From NCBI GenBank assembly GCA_004009845.1, contig RMBW01000006.1, forward strand, positions 372,001 through 436,000: DNA of 64,000 bases. Reading direction: 5' to 3'. Both the position numbers and the translations under genes were made by a program. The notes below the pieces were generated by a model. That model was given only the letters and a program-made list of their open reading frames with translations, did not search any database and was not told where the DNA came from. This DNA is from Davidsoniella eucalypti (lineage: Eukaryota > Ascomycota > Sordariomycetes > Microascales > Ceratocystidaceae). Shown piece by piece: positions 24,926 through 37,156 of this stretch. Positions within the stretch are counted from its first letter, which is position 1. Every line of letters starts with the position of its first letter.

Positions 24926-27900
24926 TATGCTGAATCGGTTAGCTTAATATGACGTTATACAAATAAGCATTTAGTATAGTTCATGGAGGCGAAATAACAG
25001 TCTTTCTTAGCCGGCTAGCATGAAGCCATTATTCGGAATCTATGGCCACCACTAGAAACAGGATAGAAATCTGCGATGAATTGTCTTACATATTCTAGAG
25101 CTCCGCTATCGAGCTAGAGAAGCTAAAAATAACAGTAGATCTGCGTAGATAATGATATCTATAAGCTTTATTTTTCTTGATTCCTTTGGCGGATATACCG
25201 CTTCTTCTTCGTGCCAAACGTCATCAATGCACACAACTTACGTAGGGATTTCGCGCCTGCAGATATTCTGGTCTTATGCAAGATGGAACATGCTTCGGCA
25301 GGCACTGGCAATTGTACGTTTAAAATCCGCTGTCAAGAACATCTGATATCGTATCAATGAGAGCGGACCTGCTGCGTAGCGGGTAGTTCTAGATCATATA
25401 CCCTTTCGAGATCTGCCTCCCAGATTCCGTGCTAGAAGCGTGAATCGGAGTCCAGCCAATGGCTATTTGGAAATCCAGGATCGTAACAAAGCTGAGCACA
25501 TCTTGTAGAGACTTGCTATTACGATATTGTGTGTGTCGTATTGGAGCGGCAAACGGCACCCACATAAACGAAGGCAGATGCTATGTTTCCTTATTTCTTA
25601 GCTTCCTAGCGTAAGAAAACAACCACCCTTTTTCCCTTGCAAGATGGTGTGGAGCAAAGGTCGGCACTTTTATATCTTGGATTTTATCTATTTCGTTTTA
25701 CCTAGGAAAGCAGAGCTTTACATGGAAACGGCACGAAACAGCATCCAAGAAAGAACCAAAGAAGCTAGAAGCATTATGTAGCTTTTGGAAACATCGATGA
25801 ACGGCACGGGCGACGTACAAGTGAAGGTCTGTGAGCCGAAGCGTCTGCATTTCTCTATACTATGTACATATGTGTATGTATATATAGTATGTAGTCGTGC
25901 GAGATCCGGCGCTCGGCTGTGTTTATAGGGTAGTATGTACACAATAACACGAAGTTGCATCTGTATTTGTATGTTTAGTTACAGTGCTACGCCAAAGCAG
26001 AGTTATGGGCTGAAAAAAAAGGAAAAAAAAAGCAATCATGGAAAAGAAGCCAAGAGAATAATCATAGGTAGGTGGTGAAGGAGATTGATGGAAGGAGAAC
26101 ACAGACCTTTGAACTTGGCCCCGGGTTGTCTGGTCTGGGTCAGGGCACTGTGAGGAGAGGGGGGAGGGGTGTCTATACAAATATACATACTATAACTCTG
26201 GTAGCGGGTGCTGATGCTTGATGCCTGCTGTGGACTGAGATCAAGACTGAATCAGCATGTTGGGTCCAAGTTGGCAAGTTATACAATCAGACAAATGGAT
26301 GCCAGAGTCCATAGTGATAGTCGTAGAGATAGAGAAACAGGTCCACGGCCAGGGTGTACCAAAGTAAACTCGATAGAGAGTAGAGCTGTAGGTTTTCAGG
26401 ACAAGGGAATGTACAGTTGGATTAGCTGGCTTAGGTGTAATATGTTAATGTGTAAGCAAACGGTGGTGTTTGGTTGCCGAGCTGGAGCTGATTTTGTGAC
26501 TGAACGGACTAGGTGGATGGGGATTAGCGCAATAGCTGGACTTTAGGTAATCTCAATAGAGAGATCGAGAGAGTTCTTAGGCTGTCCTGGATTCCGCGAC
26601 TTGTTGGTAGCCAGCATTTGACAATACACACATGTTATACACACAGTTGTCAGTGTAGTTTATTATATTAGTACACATGCATGTATTGGTAGTCAAGAAA
26701 GGCCGAAGAATCAAAGTCTAGTTAGTCGAGCCTGGTCTAGCTGGGTACTTTGAGTGCAACTGTAACAGTTGGCAGAGACAGTGGACGGTCTCGTCTCGTC
26801 TTGTTCCAGGTTGGTTGCGGCCAGGATGGTATCTTTTGCTTCACTGGCGAGGAAGAAAGTGTGTGCGTCTGTGAGACTTGCGAAATCTGTTTGTTGTCCT
26901 GAAGTCGGCCTAGATTTTGGTTGCGAGAGCCTCGCTCGGTATGTTAAATGCTGTTTGTTAGGCGCTAGGCCTTGATAGTAGCGAGAGTTATGAGGCATGC
27001 TAGCCACGATACTTGGGAGACTTGGGCCTCTGACTACCGTGAGCACTAGCCTGGCTGAGATCCTTCTTGTCATATCCAGCTTGCTTAGGACGATGCGATG
27101 ATCGATGCCGGAGAGGACGGATGGCCAGCAAGCCAGATCGGCGAGCCTTAGAGGGCGGCTTAGTGGCATATTGGGCTTGTCCATTTCATTATTACTGGTG
27201 TTATTTTTATTCTTTTTTTATTATATTAGTATACGCTACAACTACAATATAGTGGAGTGGTAGGCGGATTTAGTGCTCCCTTTGAGAAGGCGGCCCTGTC
27301 TTCTCCCACAATTCATAGTTTGCCCACTAATAAATGATTGAATTGAAAAGAGGACCGCCAAGAGTCCACCAACATTCCCTCTTCCCCGGCCCGTTTGAGC
27401 AGGAGTAAGAAACGGTTTTCAGCAAGAAATCCCCACGACAGGACATCATGGGGACAGACAGATATCGCGATGTAGAGGATGTACAGCTACAGTATATGAC
27501 GTGCAAACATTAGCTCATGTACGTCGAGCCGCAGTAGTGCCCTCGAGAACAAGAGAGCTCTCGATTCCCGGGATGGCTATCCAGATGCTGGGGGAGCAAG
27601 ACGAGAAAGAGAGGGGGGCCTGGGCTGGTCTAGGATAGCTTGAGTTGACTCGGGGAGGGGTGCCACAGCACAGCAAAAGCAAAGCACAGCAAAGCACAGC
27701 GCCAGAGCAAACTAAGCCAAAGCTAACGAAGCCAAAGCTGTTGATAGAGGACTCCACTTATTCACCACCTGTTTATTAGTACATGTATGTGATCCAGCAG
27801 GGCCGTGTCCACTGAGTAGCGCTCTGAAGATGTAGAACGGACGGACCAAAAGAGTGTCAAGCAATAAAACAAAAATAACCGGATAAAATAAAACCAGAAT

Positions 27901-28026
27901 TTATTAAAAATAAACGAAACACGGCCAAAGGCGTTGCTTCAATCCTAAACCAATTAATGGGGTGTCCAAACCTGTCCAAGCCCACAGCATAGCGGCCACA
28001 GCGTCCAGTCCAAACCAGGCCAGACT

Positions 28027-28072
28027 GCCTGTAACTGAAGCCTGTAACTGGAGCCTGTAACTGGAGCCTGTC
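28027..28072. repeat. Tandem 13-bp repeat, about 3.5 copies
   Basis: The unit is GCCTGTAACTGGA, starting at 28027, 28040 and 28053, with a partial GCCTGT at 28066. It lies 1 kb upstream of the copper-fist start codon. A looser CAGCAAAG-rich stretch lies at about 27663-27700. Confidence 0.8.
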
Positions 28073-29052
28073 CACTAACAAGCCTCAGAGCACCCGCGGT
28101 TCCAGGGCCTCAGCTTCCAGCAGCAGGCTTTACTGCACAGCCAAAGTCCAGTGAAGGGCAAGTGAAGCAACAGGAACATAGGCTTTCGGGACTTATACCC
28201 ACGGTCTTGCGACTTCGTTTCGTTAGCACCGACTTAGTTGGCACTTGACGAGTTGCCACACTATTGCTAGTCCGCAATTAGCTGCGCTAGCACTCGAAAA
28301 CGTTTAGGACTTTTTTATTTTTATTTTTTTTTGCAGCTGGGACTTCGCAATACTGGACTTTGCTTGGCTTGGCAAAAAGTCAAAGGCCAAGTCCAAAGTC
28401 GTCTTCGTCATTTGTATAACATCCACCGGCCCCCTCGCCTGTCTATTTCTCTTCCGCTGCCTTCTTCCGGTTTACCTTGCTTCATCTTTTTGTCTTTCTG
28501 TTGTCTTTTTTATTTTATTTTTTTGTATTTTTTCTTCTTCTTCTTATCCTTCCAGAGTCCAGTCTCCCAACACGCCAGCCACATCGTCATCATCATCATC
28601 TCCCTTGGAGACTCGCCCAGAAACAACTTCTACTGCTCAAACATTGATTGTTGTATCCCAGAAGCAGTAGCTGTATTCTCACTTCCTCCCTCGTCGTTGA
28701 CCATCGACGTCGTCTCTTTCATCTGTATCTTTCTCTATCTCACCAAACAACAGTCTCTCGCTGGCCTTGTCTCGTCGCCATATTTGCTTCCGAGTCCTGT
28801 TTCTTTCTACGCCGCTGCTGGAATCGATTTCCGCGCCTCTCCTCCAACCCAGTTGCTTCTGTTCCGACCTAGTGTCGCTCAAGCCGGCCTCTTGACCAAG
28901 CAATTCCGTGTATTCCTAGCTGTTATATTACTGTCGTTGTTGCACAACCATCCTCAGCATCTACAATCTCACATAGCTTAGACTTGCTTCTAAGCTTCTT
29001 TCTCACATACTCCCGCTCGTACAATCTCCCACTCCCACATATCTTTCCGGCC

Positions 29053-30881
29053 ATGTTGAGAGACGGCCAGAAGTTTGCCTGCGATGCCTGCATTCGTGGC
29101 CACCGCGTGAGCAACTGCCAACACCACGGTAAGTTCTTTCTTTTTTCTTCTTTTTTTCCGGCCAATTGCCTCGACTACTCCGTCTTGCTCCAATGACCGT
29201 CTATGTTTTTGTTCGCACTTTGTATATTCCCCAGTCTGAAAGACAGCAACAACAACAACAACGGCAACTATTATAAGATCACCAACCTCTCAACGCCATC
29301 AAGAGACATCAATATCACGAGCCTCGAGTCCGCTAGGCGCAAACACACCTACAATCTTTCAAGAGCTGCCCGTTTATTTCCTGCTGCAATGCTTCCACTA
29401 CTTCATAGCCGAGCAACACAAGACGGCTACCCGAGACTTAGCACCACCGGCCTTCTGTGACGTAGACGCTTACTAACAAATGCCTTCCCGCTCTGTATAG
29501 ACCGCGACCTCCGCCCCATCAACAGAAAGGGCAGACCTGTCACACAATGCTCTGATTGCAGAAACAACCGCAAGACACGTGCTGCTCATGTCAAGTGCGA
29601 CTGTGGCGAGAAGACTGCCAAGTGCATCCACCTTGCGCCGCCATCTAGCGGACACACTGGTATGTCTCCCTGTACAATGCATGTCTCAACGTCTTATTCG
29701 TAGACAATAGCTTTGTCCCTCTCTCTGTCCAACGACGCCGTTCCCTTTGGCTCATCTGCTAACCCGGCTTAGAAACGTGCTGCTGCAACCACGGCGGCGA
29801 CTGCTCTTGCTGCAATGTCAAGCGTGAGCCTTCACTATCCACCACAGACTCGCCCCCATCGACTGCCGCTTCCATCGTTGCTTCGCGCCGGGAGCGCAGC
29901 ACATCCTGCCAGTCGCTCAAGCCTCTGTCATTGGCATCTGCTTCTACTGCCGCGCCGCGCCGACGCCGCAACACTGAAAGCATCACTACTGCCATCTTGG
30001 ACCCCCACCAGCAGCGCAAGCTGCGTCTGAAGAACACCATGGCCCAGAACCAAAAGGCCTCTGGCTTCATGTCACCACGGACGCCGACTGCCTACTCCAG
30101 CGAAGAGATCGCCGCTCTCATGAGTCCTATATTCATGGATGGTGCCCACCAAATGGGCATGTCTAGCCTTAACAACGGCTACGCCGAGTACCCGACGTCT
30201 GCTGCCGCCCGTGCCATGCAAGCCATGAATGGTAGCTACCCTTCACCAGCACAAGGTCGCTTCGATGTTTCTCACCAGCCCCTAAATGTCTACACTGAAC
30301 ACTACAGTGCTGGAAATGGCTATTCTGCTGGCGACGAAACGCCTCTCTTCAGCGCCAGCATCTTCCCTGGCTCCGAGTGGTCTACTGCTGCTGCTGCGCA
30401 AAACTCACCCATCACCTACAGCAGACACAACAGCAAGCACAGCATCCCAGAATTCGACAACGAGCTGAGCACGTCGATCCCATCACTAATGGGCAACTCC
30501 AATAGCTCGCCCGTTTACAACTCCCCTGATGTCGACACCGGTGCGCTGCTGGATATGCCTAGCACCATGGGTCTTGTTACCATGCCCACCACAGCTGCCT
30601 GCGCCCAAAACGCGTTGGGAATCCCAGACGAGCCGCTAATTGGCAACCATTTCGACATGCATCTGGCACACCACGCCACTAATGACTTTCTCTACAATGA
30701 CAACACCACCTCCGAGGTTGACCAGTTCACCACCATGGCCTCGGAATACATGGACTCCCGTGTTGGTTGCATCCAAAACGGCAACGAGTACAGCGCTGCC
30801 GACTATAACGCCGTCGACTACGGCAACCCGGAAGCTCTGTACGACCACAATGGCTGGTCTAACAGTGTCCACATGCCTTGA
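29053..30881 (+). CDS. Copper-fist DNA-binding transcription factor
   Basis: Three exons: 29053-29128, 29501-29659 and 29773-30881. Introns are 372 and 113 bp with GTAAGT...TATAG and GTATGT...TTAG ends. The product is 447 residues. The copper-fist domain is complete across the first two exons: zinc ligands C10, C13, C22 and H24 (FACDACIRGHRVSNCQHH), the minor-groove motif RKGRP (34-38), CSDCR, and the copper-binding CDCGEK...C part. Just after it is a dense Cys block CCCNHGGDCSCC (81-92). The rest is Ser/Thr/Asn-rich and probably an activation region. It belongs with Ace1/Mac1/GRISEA-type regulators of copper genes. I do not see the C-terminal Cys-rich copper-sensing repeats of Mac1; only scattered single Cys remain. 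The first intron, which interrupts the DNA-binding domain, is unusually long. Confidence 0.92.
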
Positions 30882-32408
30882 AATACTTTTGTTGGTCTCT
30901 TAGATCAAGGCACGACATTAGCCTGACGAGAGATTTGGCTGGCCGAGCAGGACTCTTCTCATCTCTCTACGACACTCCCTATCGTCTCTTCTCAGTCCAC
31001 GCTTCTCCCGGCGAGGGACACACCACTGAGAAAGACTGAACAGGAAGGGGTGTGTCGCTGGCGACTACGACTATGACCATGAGCGAGCTGTGCGGGTGCG
31101 CCATCTGGCTATGAGCGACTTGCAAGTCTCAATCTGTCCCTCTATCTTATATTTTTCCTTATTGTTCTATTTCCTCTGATATTTTCGTTTTCTACAACTT
31201 CTCGAGCTCCTGGTTTACCCACACACATCTATGTTACGATGTTGTCTATTGAGAGCCCGGGAAGCGCGTGAGCTGGTCATGCTCCACTATGTGACCTCTC
31301 GCCCGACATGTTTTCTTATATCTATATTGGTCTGCATTTCTTTATTCTCTTTTTGGTCGTCATATTCATTATTCATTATTTGTTTCTTTTATTATTATTT
31401 ACATTTCTGGCGGGTTTCATAACTATCGGGCAACAATCGGCGTATGGTTGCCCAAACTATTTCTTTGGGGTTTTCTTTTTTATTCACTGGACGGAAGAAA
31501 AAAAAGTTCTTCTCTGTTCTTTTATTCATCATTTGGATTTTTCTGGGGGTCTTTACTGGTGTTTTTCTTTCTTTTTTTCATATAGGCGACTGGTTACGAT
31601 TCGTCTTTCTCTCATTACTTTATATCGAGATTGACACTAGCACGTTGGACAGGCTAACGGACTACGGATTTCCACAAAGCATTTTTGGTTTGCTTTTTTT
31701 CATCTTTTTATTTTTTCCTTGTACTAGTAAATACTTATAGCATACAATACTACCAGTGCTGTTGTGTGTACTGTATTCCATTGTTTATCTTATTGCTCAT
31801 AGCACCTCGACGGCTGATAGTTGGTCGGTCATTTATCTAGACACGTAAAAGACTATTCTATCGCCCAAAAGATACGGTACCATGATTGATTCACTATGAT
31901 TTAACCGGGAAAATAACGAAATCTGGCTAAATGCAAATAAAGAAGACGGGAAACTAGGCAAGTCCGGTGACGTCGTTATTGCGAATGGTAAGCATTGCAG
32001 GTAACGGATATGATATAAAGTTGGGAAATAAAGAGGAACATTATTATTCAACGGGGAATAAAAAAAGAAAATTCTGCAAGTTTCAAAACAGCAGTCTAAA
32101 AGTGATGGATGTATCATTGTGATTTCAAATATATTCGTCTCAGGTCTACCAACGTTTCTTTTTTATCCTTGGAAAAAAAAAAAAAAAAAAAGGTTTTTTT
32201 TCGGGTAAATTATGTAAGGAAGTAATGAAGGAATGATATTTTTGTCAAGATTAGCTAGTTTCTTGAAAAAAAGAAGCAATATTTTTATTTTATTTTATTT
32301 ATAATCTACTAGAGCTTTTTTGCTTTGGTAAACAATGAAATTGTATTGTTGTTTCAATAATGTGTATTTTTATTATATATTTCGCCACGCCTAAGGAATA
32401 CAAGAGCC
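30882..32408. other. Convergent 3' intergenic region
   Basis: About 1.5 kb between the stop codons of the copper-fist and Zn2Cys6 genes. Poly-T and TTATT runs dominate 31.3-31.7 kb and 32.1-32.3 kb. The short hydrophobic open frames there are products of T-richness. No gene is seen. Confidence 0.6.
32173..32201. repeat. A19-GG-T8 homopolymer pair
   Basis: Nineteen A, then GG, then eight T. It can fold into a simple A:T hairpin in RNA of either strand, and lies about 240 bp past the Zn2Cys6 stop. Confidence 0.7.
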
Positions 32409-35184
32409 TCAAATCTTCTTCATATAGATTGATGTATACCCGTTCCGTAGAATCTCGCGTGGGTCAAAACCCAGGTTTCTATATAAGCCGGTCGATATTG
32501 TTCGAGTCCGTGGAACGAAATCCAGGGTTGGAATTTGGCCGAGTGTGGGAAGATCAGGGCCGCTCTCATGGCTAGTTTCCGTCGTTCCCAAGTCGTCTTG
32601 TCCGTTCTCTAATCCTTCTGGTTGCTGTTCTTTTCGTTCTATGTTGTCTTGTTTGGTGGAAACTTGCATCATGTCTGCCAGTTTCTGTAATGTCAGCGCT
32701 GCAGTTGCTAGCATGTCTCCAGAGGCAGATATAGCTACTGTCGGGGTGATGGAAGTGTCGGTGGAGATAGTAGATGCAGTGTGGCTAGTGGAGTTATCAT
32801 CGAGGTTTTCCGTAGGAGGTGCGCCAGAAATATCGTGTATGGTAGCTCCGTTACGTGCGATGCCGTCACTGACATCTTGGCTTGGCAATATGATAGAACG
32901 CTGGCTAGCATAGACCAAAGCCGAAGCCAATGTTCTCACTCTTTGCGTCACGGAGGCTTCGGGGAGAGTTTCTGTTGATAGAAGACCGAGTAATCGAAGA
33001 GCTTCTGACCTGACACTAACAGTCTTGCTGTGGCCTCCAGGAAGAGAGCCACCGACTTGATCCTGAGGTAGTGCTATGCTATCACCATCATTTACATTCG
33101 ACAGGGCAAGTTCCCGGAGTATAAGAACCACAAGCACCAGAAATGAATTTGTAAGTGGACTGCTGGTGTCAACTGTAGTCAGAAGCTTAACCTGCTCCGC
33201 ACAGATCCCTAGTAGTGTTGCTTGAAACACTGTTAGATCTAGCATGTGCGCTAGTAACCGTACATGCCAATACACCATGGATAAAAGCGGCCATTCCCGG
33301 GATGGAGCAGCAGCAGTATCAGCTGTAGAAGCCTCGAGGGTGACTCCCTCGGATAGATCGTCTCGAAACCGGTCAGCCCATGCTATACAGCTTCGACTTA
33401 CGATAAGTTCACTGGCTGTCGGGTAATCTAATTCCCGTTGAGATCCAGACGCTGTTTCTTCTGGGATTGCTATGATGACAGATGCAGCGAGGTCGAGTAG
33501 TGGAATGAGTCGTGTCAGGTGATATAGCTGGGCGGGAAGAAGACTAGAGATGGAATGATATTTCATTGCCCTCCTGGCTTCTGAGGCTGTGAGGTCGCCC
33601 GGTATAAGAGACGGTGCGCCCGAGCCTACAGCATGCCATTTATCAATGACCACGAGAGACCACCAGATACGAGCTTTCAGTTTCTCTGATGGCGAAGGTA
33701 GGGCACTGTCGTCTGTTGTAGATCCAGAACTAGCGGGATTCTTGGGTATTCTTGTATAGATTTTGTTGCTGATAGCCTGCGCAACAGCTCGTCCAAGAAG
33801 AGTCGTTTTGCTCAGTCCGTATTCACTGGCTACCCGATTATCCGCCTGGATTATTGCAAGTAGCAGTGTCTGAAGGTGAACGAGTTCGGGGATGCTTTTA
33901 CTAGTGTCGCTGGTAATGGTGGTACCAGTAGAGGAGAACTGCCAACTGGCTAGCTTGATATTGGCCTGCGCAAGGTTTCCTGATGGGATGCTCTTTTGAA
34001 GACTGGGGAAAGAATGCAGGGCTGAGTAGAGCGATTCAATGAATGCTTCACGTAGATTGGCAGGGCATTGAGACAAAGCTGCCTCGATTTCAGATCGTGT
34101 GTCCGCTAGGAAGGGAAACACAGGATGTATGATAGCCCGATATCTAGAAGAGGGGTTGAGGCGTAAAGGTCAGCCAGCGTATGGCAAAGATCAAGATCAA
34201 TGCCTTCCATATAGACTTACGCATCATATACACTGTCTGATATTGAGACATTAGTAGAGTCTATACATTCGCCACGCCCGGAAACTGCCGGTGATACACT
34301 TGAGGCCACATTATCTGGTGAATCGTGAGATGATGGCACTGAAGACGCCTGTCTAGGAGATGCCGAGGCCGGTATTGCTGGCGAAACTAGGGGCTGTGTC
34401 AAGATTTCTTTGTCGACGGCAATATGTGATGATGGCGGCACGATGCCCGGAGACGCTACTACCAGCGATCTTGTTTCTGGCCAAAGATTGGCTCTATTTG
34501 TTTCTATGCCAAGATCGTTTGTGGAGTTGAATGTAGTAAAGGGGCGCTTAAGACTACGCTCTACATTGAACATTAACACCCAGAATCTCACGTGACATGT
34601 AATAACAGCAAAGAGACAGGAAAAACGTACCCGTGACCAACTTGTTCTCGATTCCACTGATGCGGTCTGCTAGTTCGCGGATATATCCCTTGCTCGGTCC
34701 TCGCTTCATGGGTATCCTACTAAACAGACATATCATCTTTGCCCGACGACAGTTATTGCACGGCAAGTCGCCATGGTCAGCAGCAGCATCGCACTTTATT
34801 TTCTTGCGTCTACATTCATCACAGGCACGTGATGCCTTGCTTCGTTTCCGCCCGATCAAATTCTGTTGTTGTTGTTGTTGCTGGGTGTAGTGTAGCTCAG
34901 TAGAATGATGGAGAGCTGGAGCAAGTGACTGAAGCGGTTGATTGGAGATGTACAGAGAAGAGCTAGCATCTGTAGTATTCTCTGTCTGTGGCAGAATAGA
35001 GCGTAACGTGTGCTCATGGAGAGCAGCAGTCGCCAAGACGTGGGTACTATCGGAAACTTGCCGGAGTAGGGAGTTGGAAACTAGACGAGAGTCGATATCT
35101 GCTGCCTGCATTTGAATTGTTTCTAAATTCGACTGGACACCGACCTGTACGTAGTTTTCTGAGCCTGAATCCTGTGATTGTTGC

Positions 35185-35215
<31 letters not shown>

Positions 35216-35687
35216 GATTCTGCTTCTCTGTGCCATGGGAGACGTTGTCTAGATTCTGCTCGTCGTTCTGGTGATCTCGAAACTCATGAGAGGTATTCTC
35301 AGCCGCTACAGAAGGCTCATGTCGATGCAGCATTGTCATGAATTGTTGCGATACGACATTTTGATTTGTGCTATCGACAGATAGTCCCGAGGCATCATGG
35401 CCGATTTGAGTTTCCAGGGCAATACAAGTAGTTCCGTTTTGGCTATTTATCGTGATATTTTCTAGTTGAGATCTGAATTCCAAGGGTTCCTTATTGGATA
35501 CAGAGGCATCTTCTATTGTTGAATCGGCAGCGTTGTCCATGATGTTCACGATACCGCTAGCCGCTCGAGCCTCGGAAATATCGGCGGAAAACTGTGAATT
35601 ATGGTGGGAAGAGTTCTCGTTACTTTCAGTTGTTTTCATGCTCGATTCTACAGCAGAAGCAAGAGCAGAATCTCCTGTGTTTTCCAT
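32409..35687 (-). CDS. Zn2Cys6 transcription factor with polyQ tracts, RGT1-like
   Basis: Three exons: 35687-34631, 34560-34221 and 34143-32409. Introns are 70 bp (GTACGT...TGTAG) and 77 bp (GTAAGT...TCTAG). The product is 1043 residues. The start is the first ATG in frame (MENTGDS); upstream there are only TTG codons. The N-terminal third is disordered and Ser/Asn/Gln-rich, with a run of about 13 Gln near residue 157 and a second short Q run just before the zinc cluster. The Zn2Cys6 cluster starts at C289, in C-x2-C-x6-C-x10-C-x2-C-x6-C spacing, followed by the basic linker RIPMKRGPSKGYIRELADRI. KRGPSKGY is characteristic of RGT1-type sugar regulators. A middle-homology type region begins at AYRAIIHPVFPFLADT (about 465) and extends through RAVAQAISNKIY and RRAMKYHSI. 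I infer control of sugar transport or carbon response from the linker, moderately. Confidence 0.88.
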
Positions 35688-36037
35688 TGCAAGAGGGAAG
35701 CCTCTTGATGCCAAACCAAATGGTTTATATAAAGTTGATCACTGCATAGCAACGATGCTTACACGTTTGTTATGCTTACACTCCTGATTCGAATTCTCCT
35801 AGTTTCTATTGTTAGTAACGAACTATACTAACTCATCCAAATACATACACAATCAATCAAAGTTTACTTACTAATGTTTTTCGAAAATACACTATATAAG
35901 TGATCGTGAGCGGTATAAGTCACTTTGCGGCACTTCGGAATGGAAAATCAATTCCGCCGATTAATCTTTAAAATATGCGGTTCATCTCCGGCACTGATAT
36001 TGGTAACCCTATTGGAACCCTAATTCCCAAGTCGACA
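35688..36037. other. Promoter region of the Zn2Cys6 gene
   Basis: About 350 bp between the Zn2Cys6 start and the SET-gene stop, both leftward genes. AT-rich; no gene seen. Confidence 0.6.
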
Positions 36038-36622
36038 TCATGAATGCTCCTCTGCTCTTTTTTGCCAAAACCCTTTCCCGTAGCTAACTAGAATCTCTTT
36101 GCCTTTAGCGACTCCAGCACTTCCTAATTTGTTCTTGCCTTCTTCTTTTATGAAAACTGCCATGCATCGCTGTCTATGCTTGACACTCCAGACCTCTCGG
36201 AACTCTGCATTTGGCCGATCACCTACGCCCCGGTAATCATTAATGAAACGTGCTTCGTTGCCAGTTGATTCTGCGTCTACAGCTATTCCTTGGTCGTGAT
36301 CTAGCCATAGGTCATAGTCTGAAGTTTCCTTCGTACTTTCCGGTGGGTGAACGATGCCTAGATACAAAAGAATTGGCACACCAGGCTTCAAGTTTTTTGT
36401 GGCAAAGAGGCCAGCTTGGCCATTGGCAGGGTGGCCTACGTCCTTGATGGGCACAATCTTGGCTTGTGAGCTAGGCAATTTGCAGATCTCATCGGGGACT
36501 TTGAACAGATTGTCTGTGTATACGCCCAGGGTTTTGATTTGATCTTTGCTTAGCTTAGGCGAATACTTTGGCGCAGTGATATATGTCAAATGCGACGGCC
36601 AGTTTTTCGGTTTGTTCGGCAT
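36038..36622 (-). CDS. Small SET-domain protein, putative lysine methyltransferase
   Basis: Single-exon, 194 residues from ATG 36622 (MPNKPKNWPSHLTYITAP). The frame stays open upstream through AT-rich sequence that does not look coding. The SET-type core is recognisable: GQAGLFATKNLKPGVPILLYLG (first SET strands), NEARFINDYRG with RPNAEF (the pseudoknot segment normally RFxNHxCxPN), and KEILVSYGKGFWQKR (the ELTxDYG-type end). The usual zinc-binding post-SET Cys are absent. Small SET proteins of this type may methylate histones or other proteins; the substrate is unknown. It is divergent from BFR2, with 534 bp between start codons. Confidence 0.78.
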   Translation of the reverse strand: MPNKPKNWPSHLTYITAPKYSPKLSKDQIKTLGVYTDNLFKVPDEICKLPSSQAKIVPIKDVGHPANGQAGLFATKNLKPGVPILLYLGIVHPPESTKETSDYDLWLDHDQGIAVDAESTGNEARFINDYRGVGDRPNAEFREVWSVKHRQRCMAVFIKEEGKNKLGSAGVAKGKEILVSYGKGFWQKRAEEHS

Positions 36623-37156
36623 GTTGTTTTGAGACCAAGAAGAATGAAATAAGCTGTAGCCCAATTTTATGTTGTGATATACTTGGAAATCACAAATAGC
36701 CAGTGATGAATGAATGTGATGTGTTCGATATCTTAATGGTATAGGCTTATGTTTCCTACCAAATCTTAAATTGCCGAATATGAGGTAGCCTAGGTGTAAA
36801 GATAACAAATCAATAGAAATTAGCCAAGTGTAGTTAAGCCATGAAAAGGTTGATTGACCCAAGCTTAGTAAAATGTCTTTACACGATGTAGAATATAGGT
36901 TGACGTCTAAAATATACACTAGGGTTAACAGGGTTGCGATAAGAAATCTTTATCTAGGCCCCACTAAAAAATATCATCGGCTACCGGTTTGGATCGTCCT
37001 GCCAAATCGAAATTTTGTGACAAAATCGAACTCCAAGCTTCAAGTACGAGAAATTGCGGCAGCATTCTTGGGTTTCTCTGTGGTTTATCTCTCTTCTAGT
37101 TTCGAAGAATATCTTCTTTTCTTTCCTATCATTTCTAATTTTCAGTTATCACAAAT
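36623..37156. other. Shared divergent promoter of the SET gene and BFR2
   Basis: 534 bp, AT-rich on the SET side, with a C/T-rich stretch just before the BFR2 start (TTTCGAAGAATATCTTCTTTTC). No gene seen. Confidence 0.6.

Larger units (their letters stand above)
13818..29052. other. 15.2 kb region with no supportable protein gene
   Basis: It lies between the start codons of two outward-facing genes. I read it on both strands. Open frames are short (at most about 157 codons), mostly low-complexity, and none shows a known motif or a splice pattern joining it to others. Composition is even and AT-leaning, with many CTAG/TAG and poly-T stretches. It includes a 15-bp C run, a 27-bp T run, several tandem repeats and a CRE palindrome, listed separately. 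The right end (28.4-29.0 kb) is strongly pyrimidine-rich and is probably the leader of the copper-fist gene. Possible contents are long regulatory sequence, unannotated non-coding RNA or old decayed repeats. I cannot separate these from sequence alone. Confidence 0.55.

Noticed and set aside
26711..27184. 157-codon minus-strand open frame, longest in the gene-free region
   Set aside because: No motif, no plausible splice partners, composition like flanking DNA; a frame of this length is expected by chance in 15 kb.
28331..28981. 216-codon plus-strand frame upstream of the copper-fist start
   Set aside because: Pyrimidine-rich leader sequence giving Ser/Leu/Phe runs; no motif and not in frame through a splice to the copper-fist exon.
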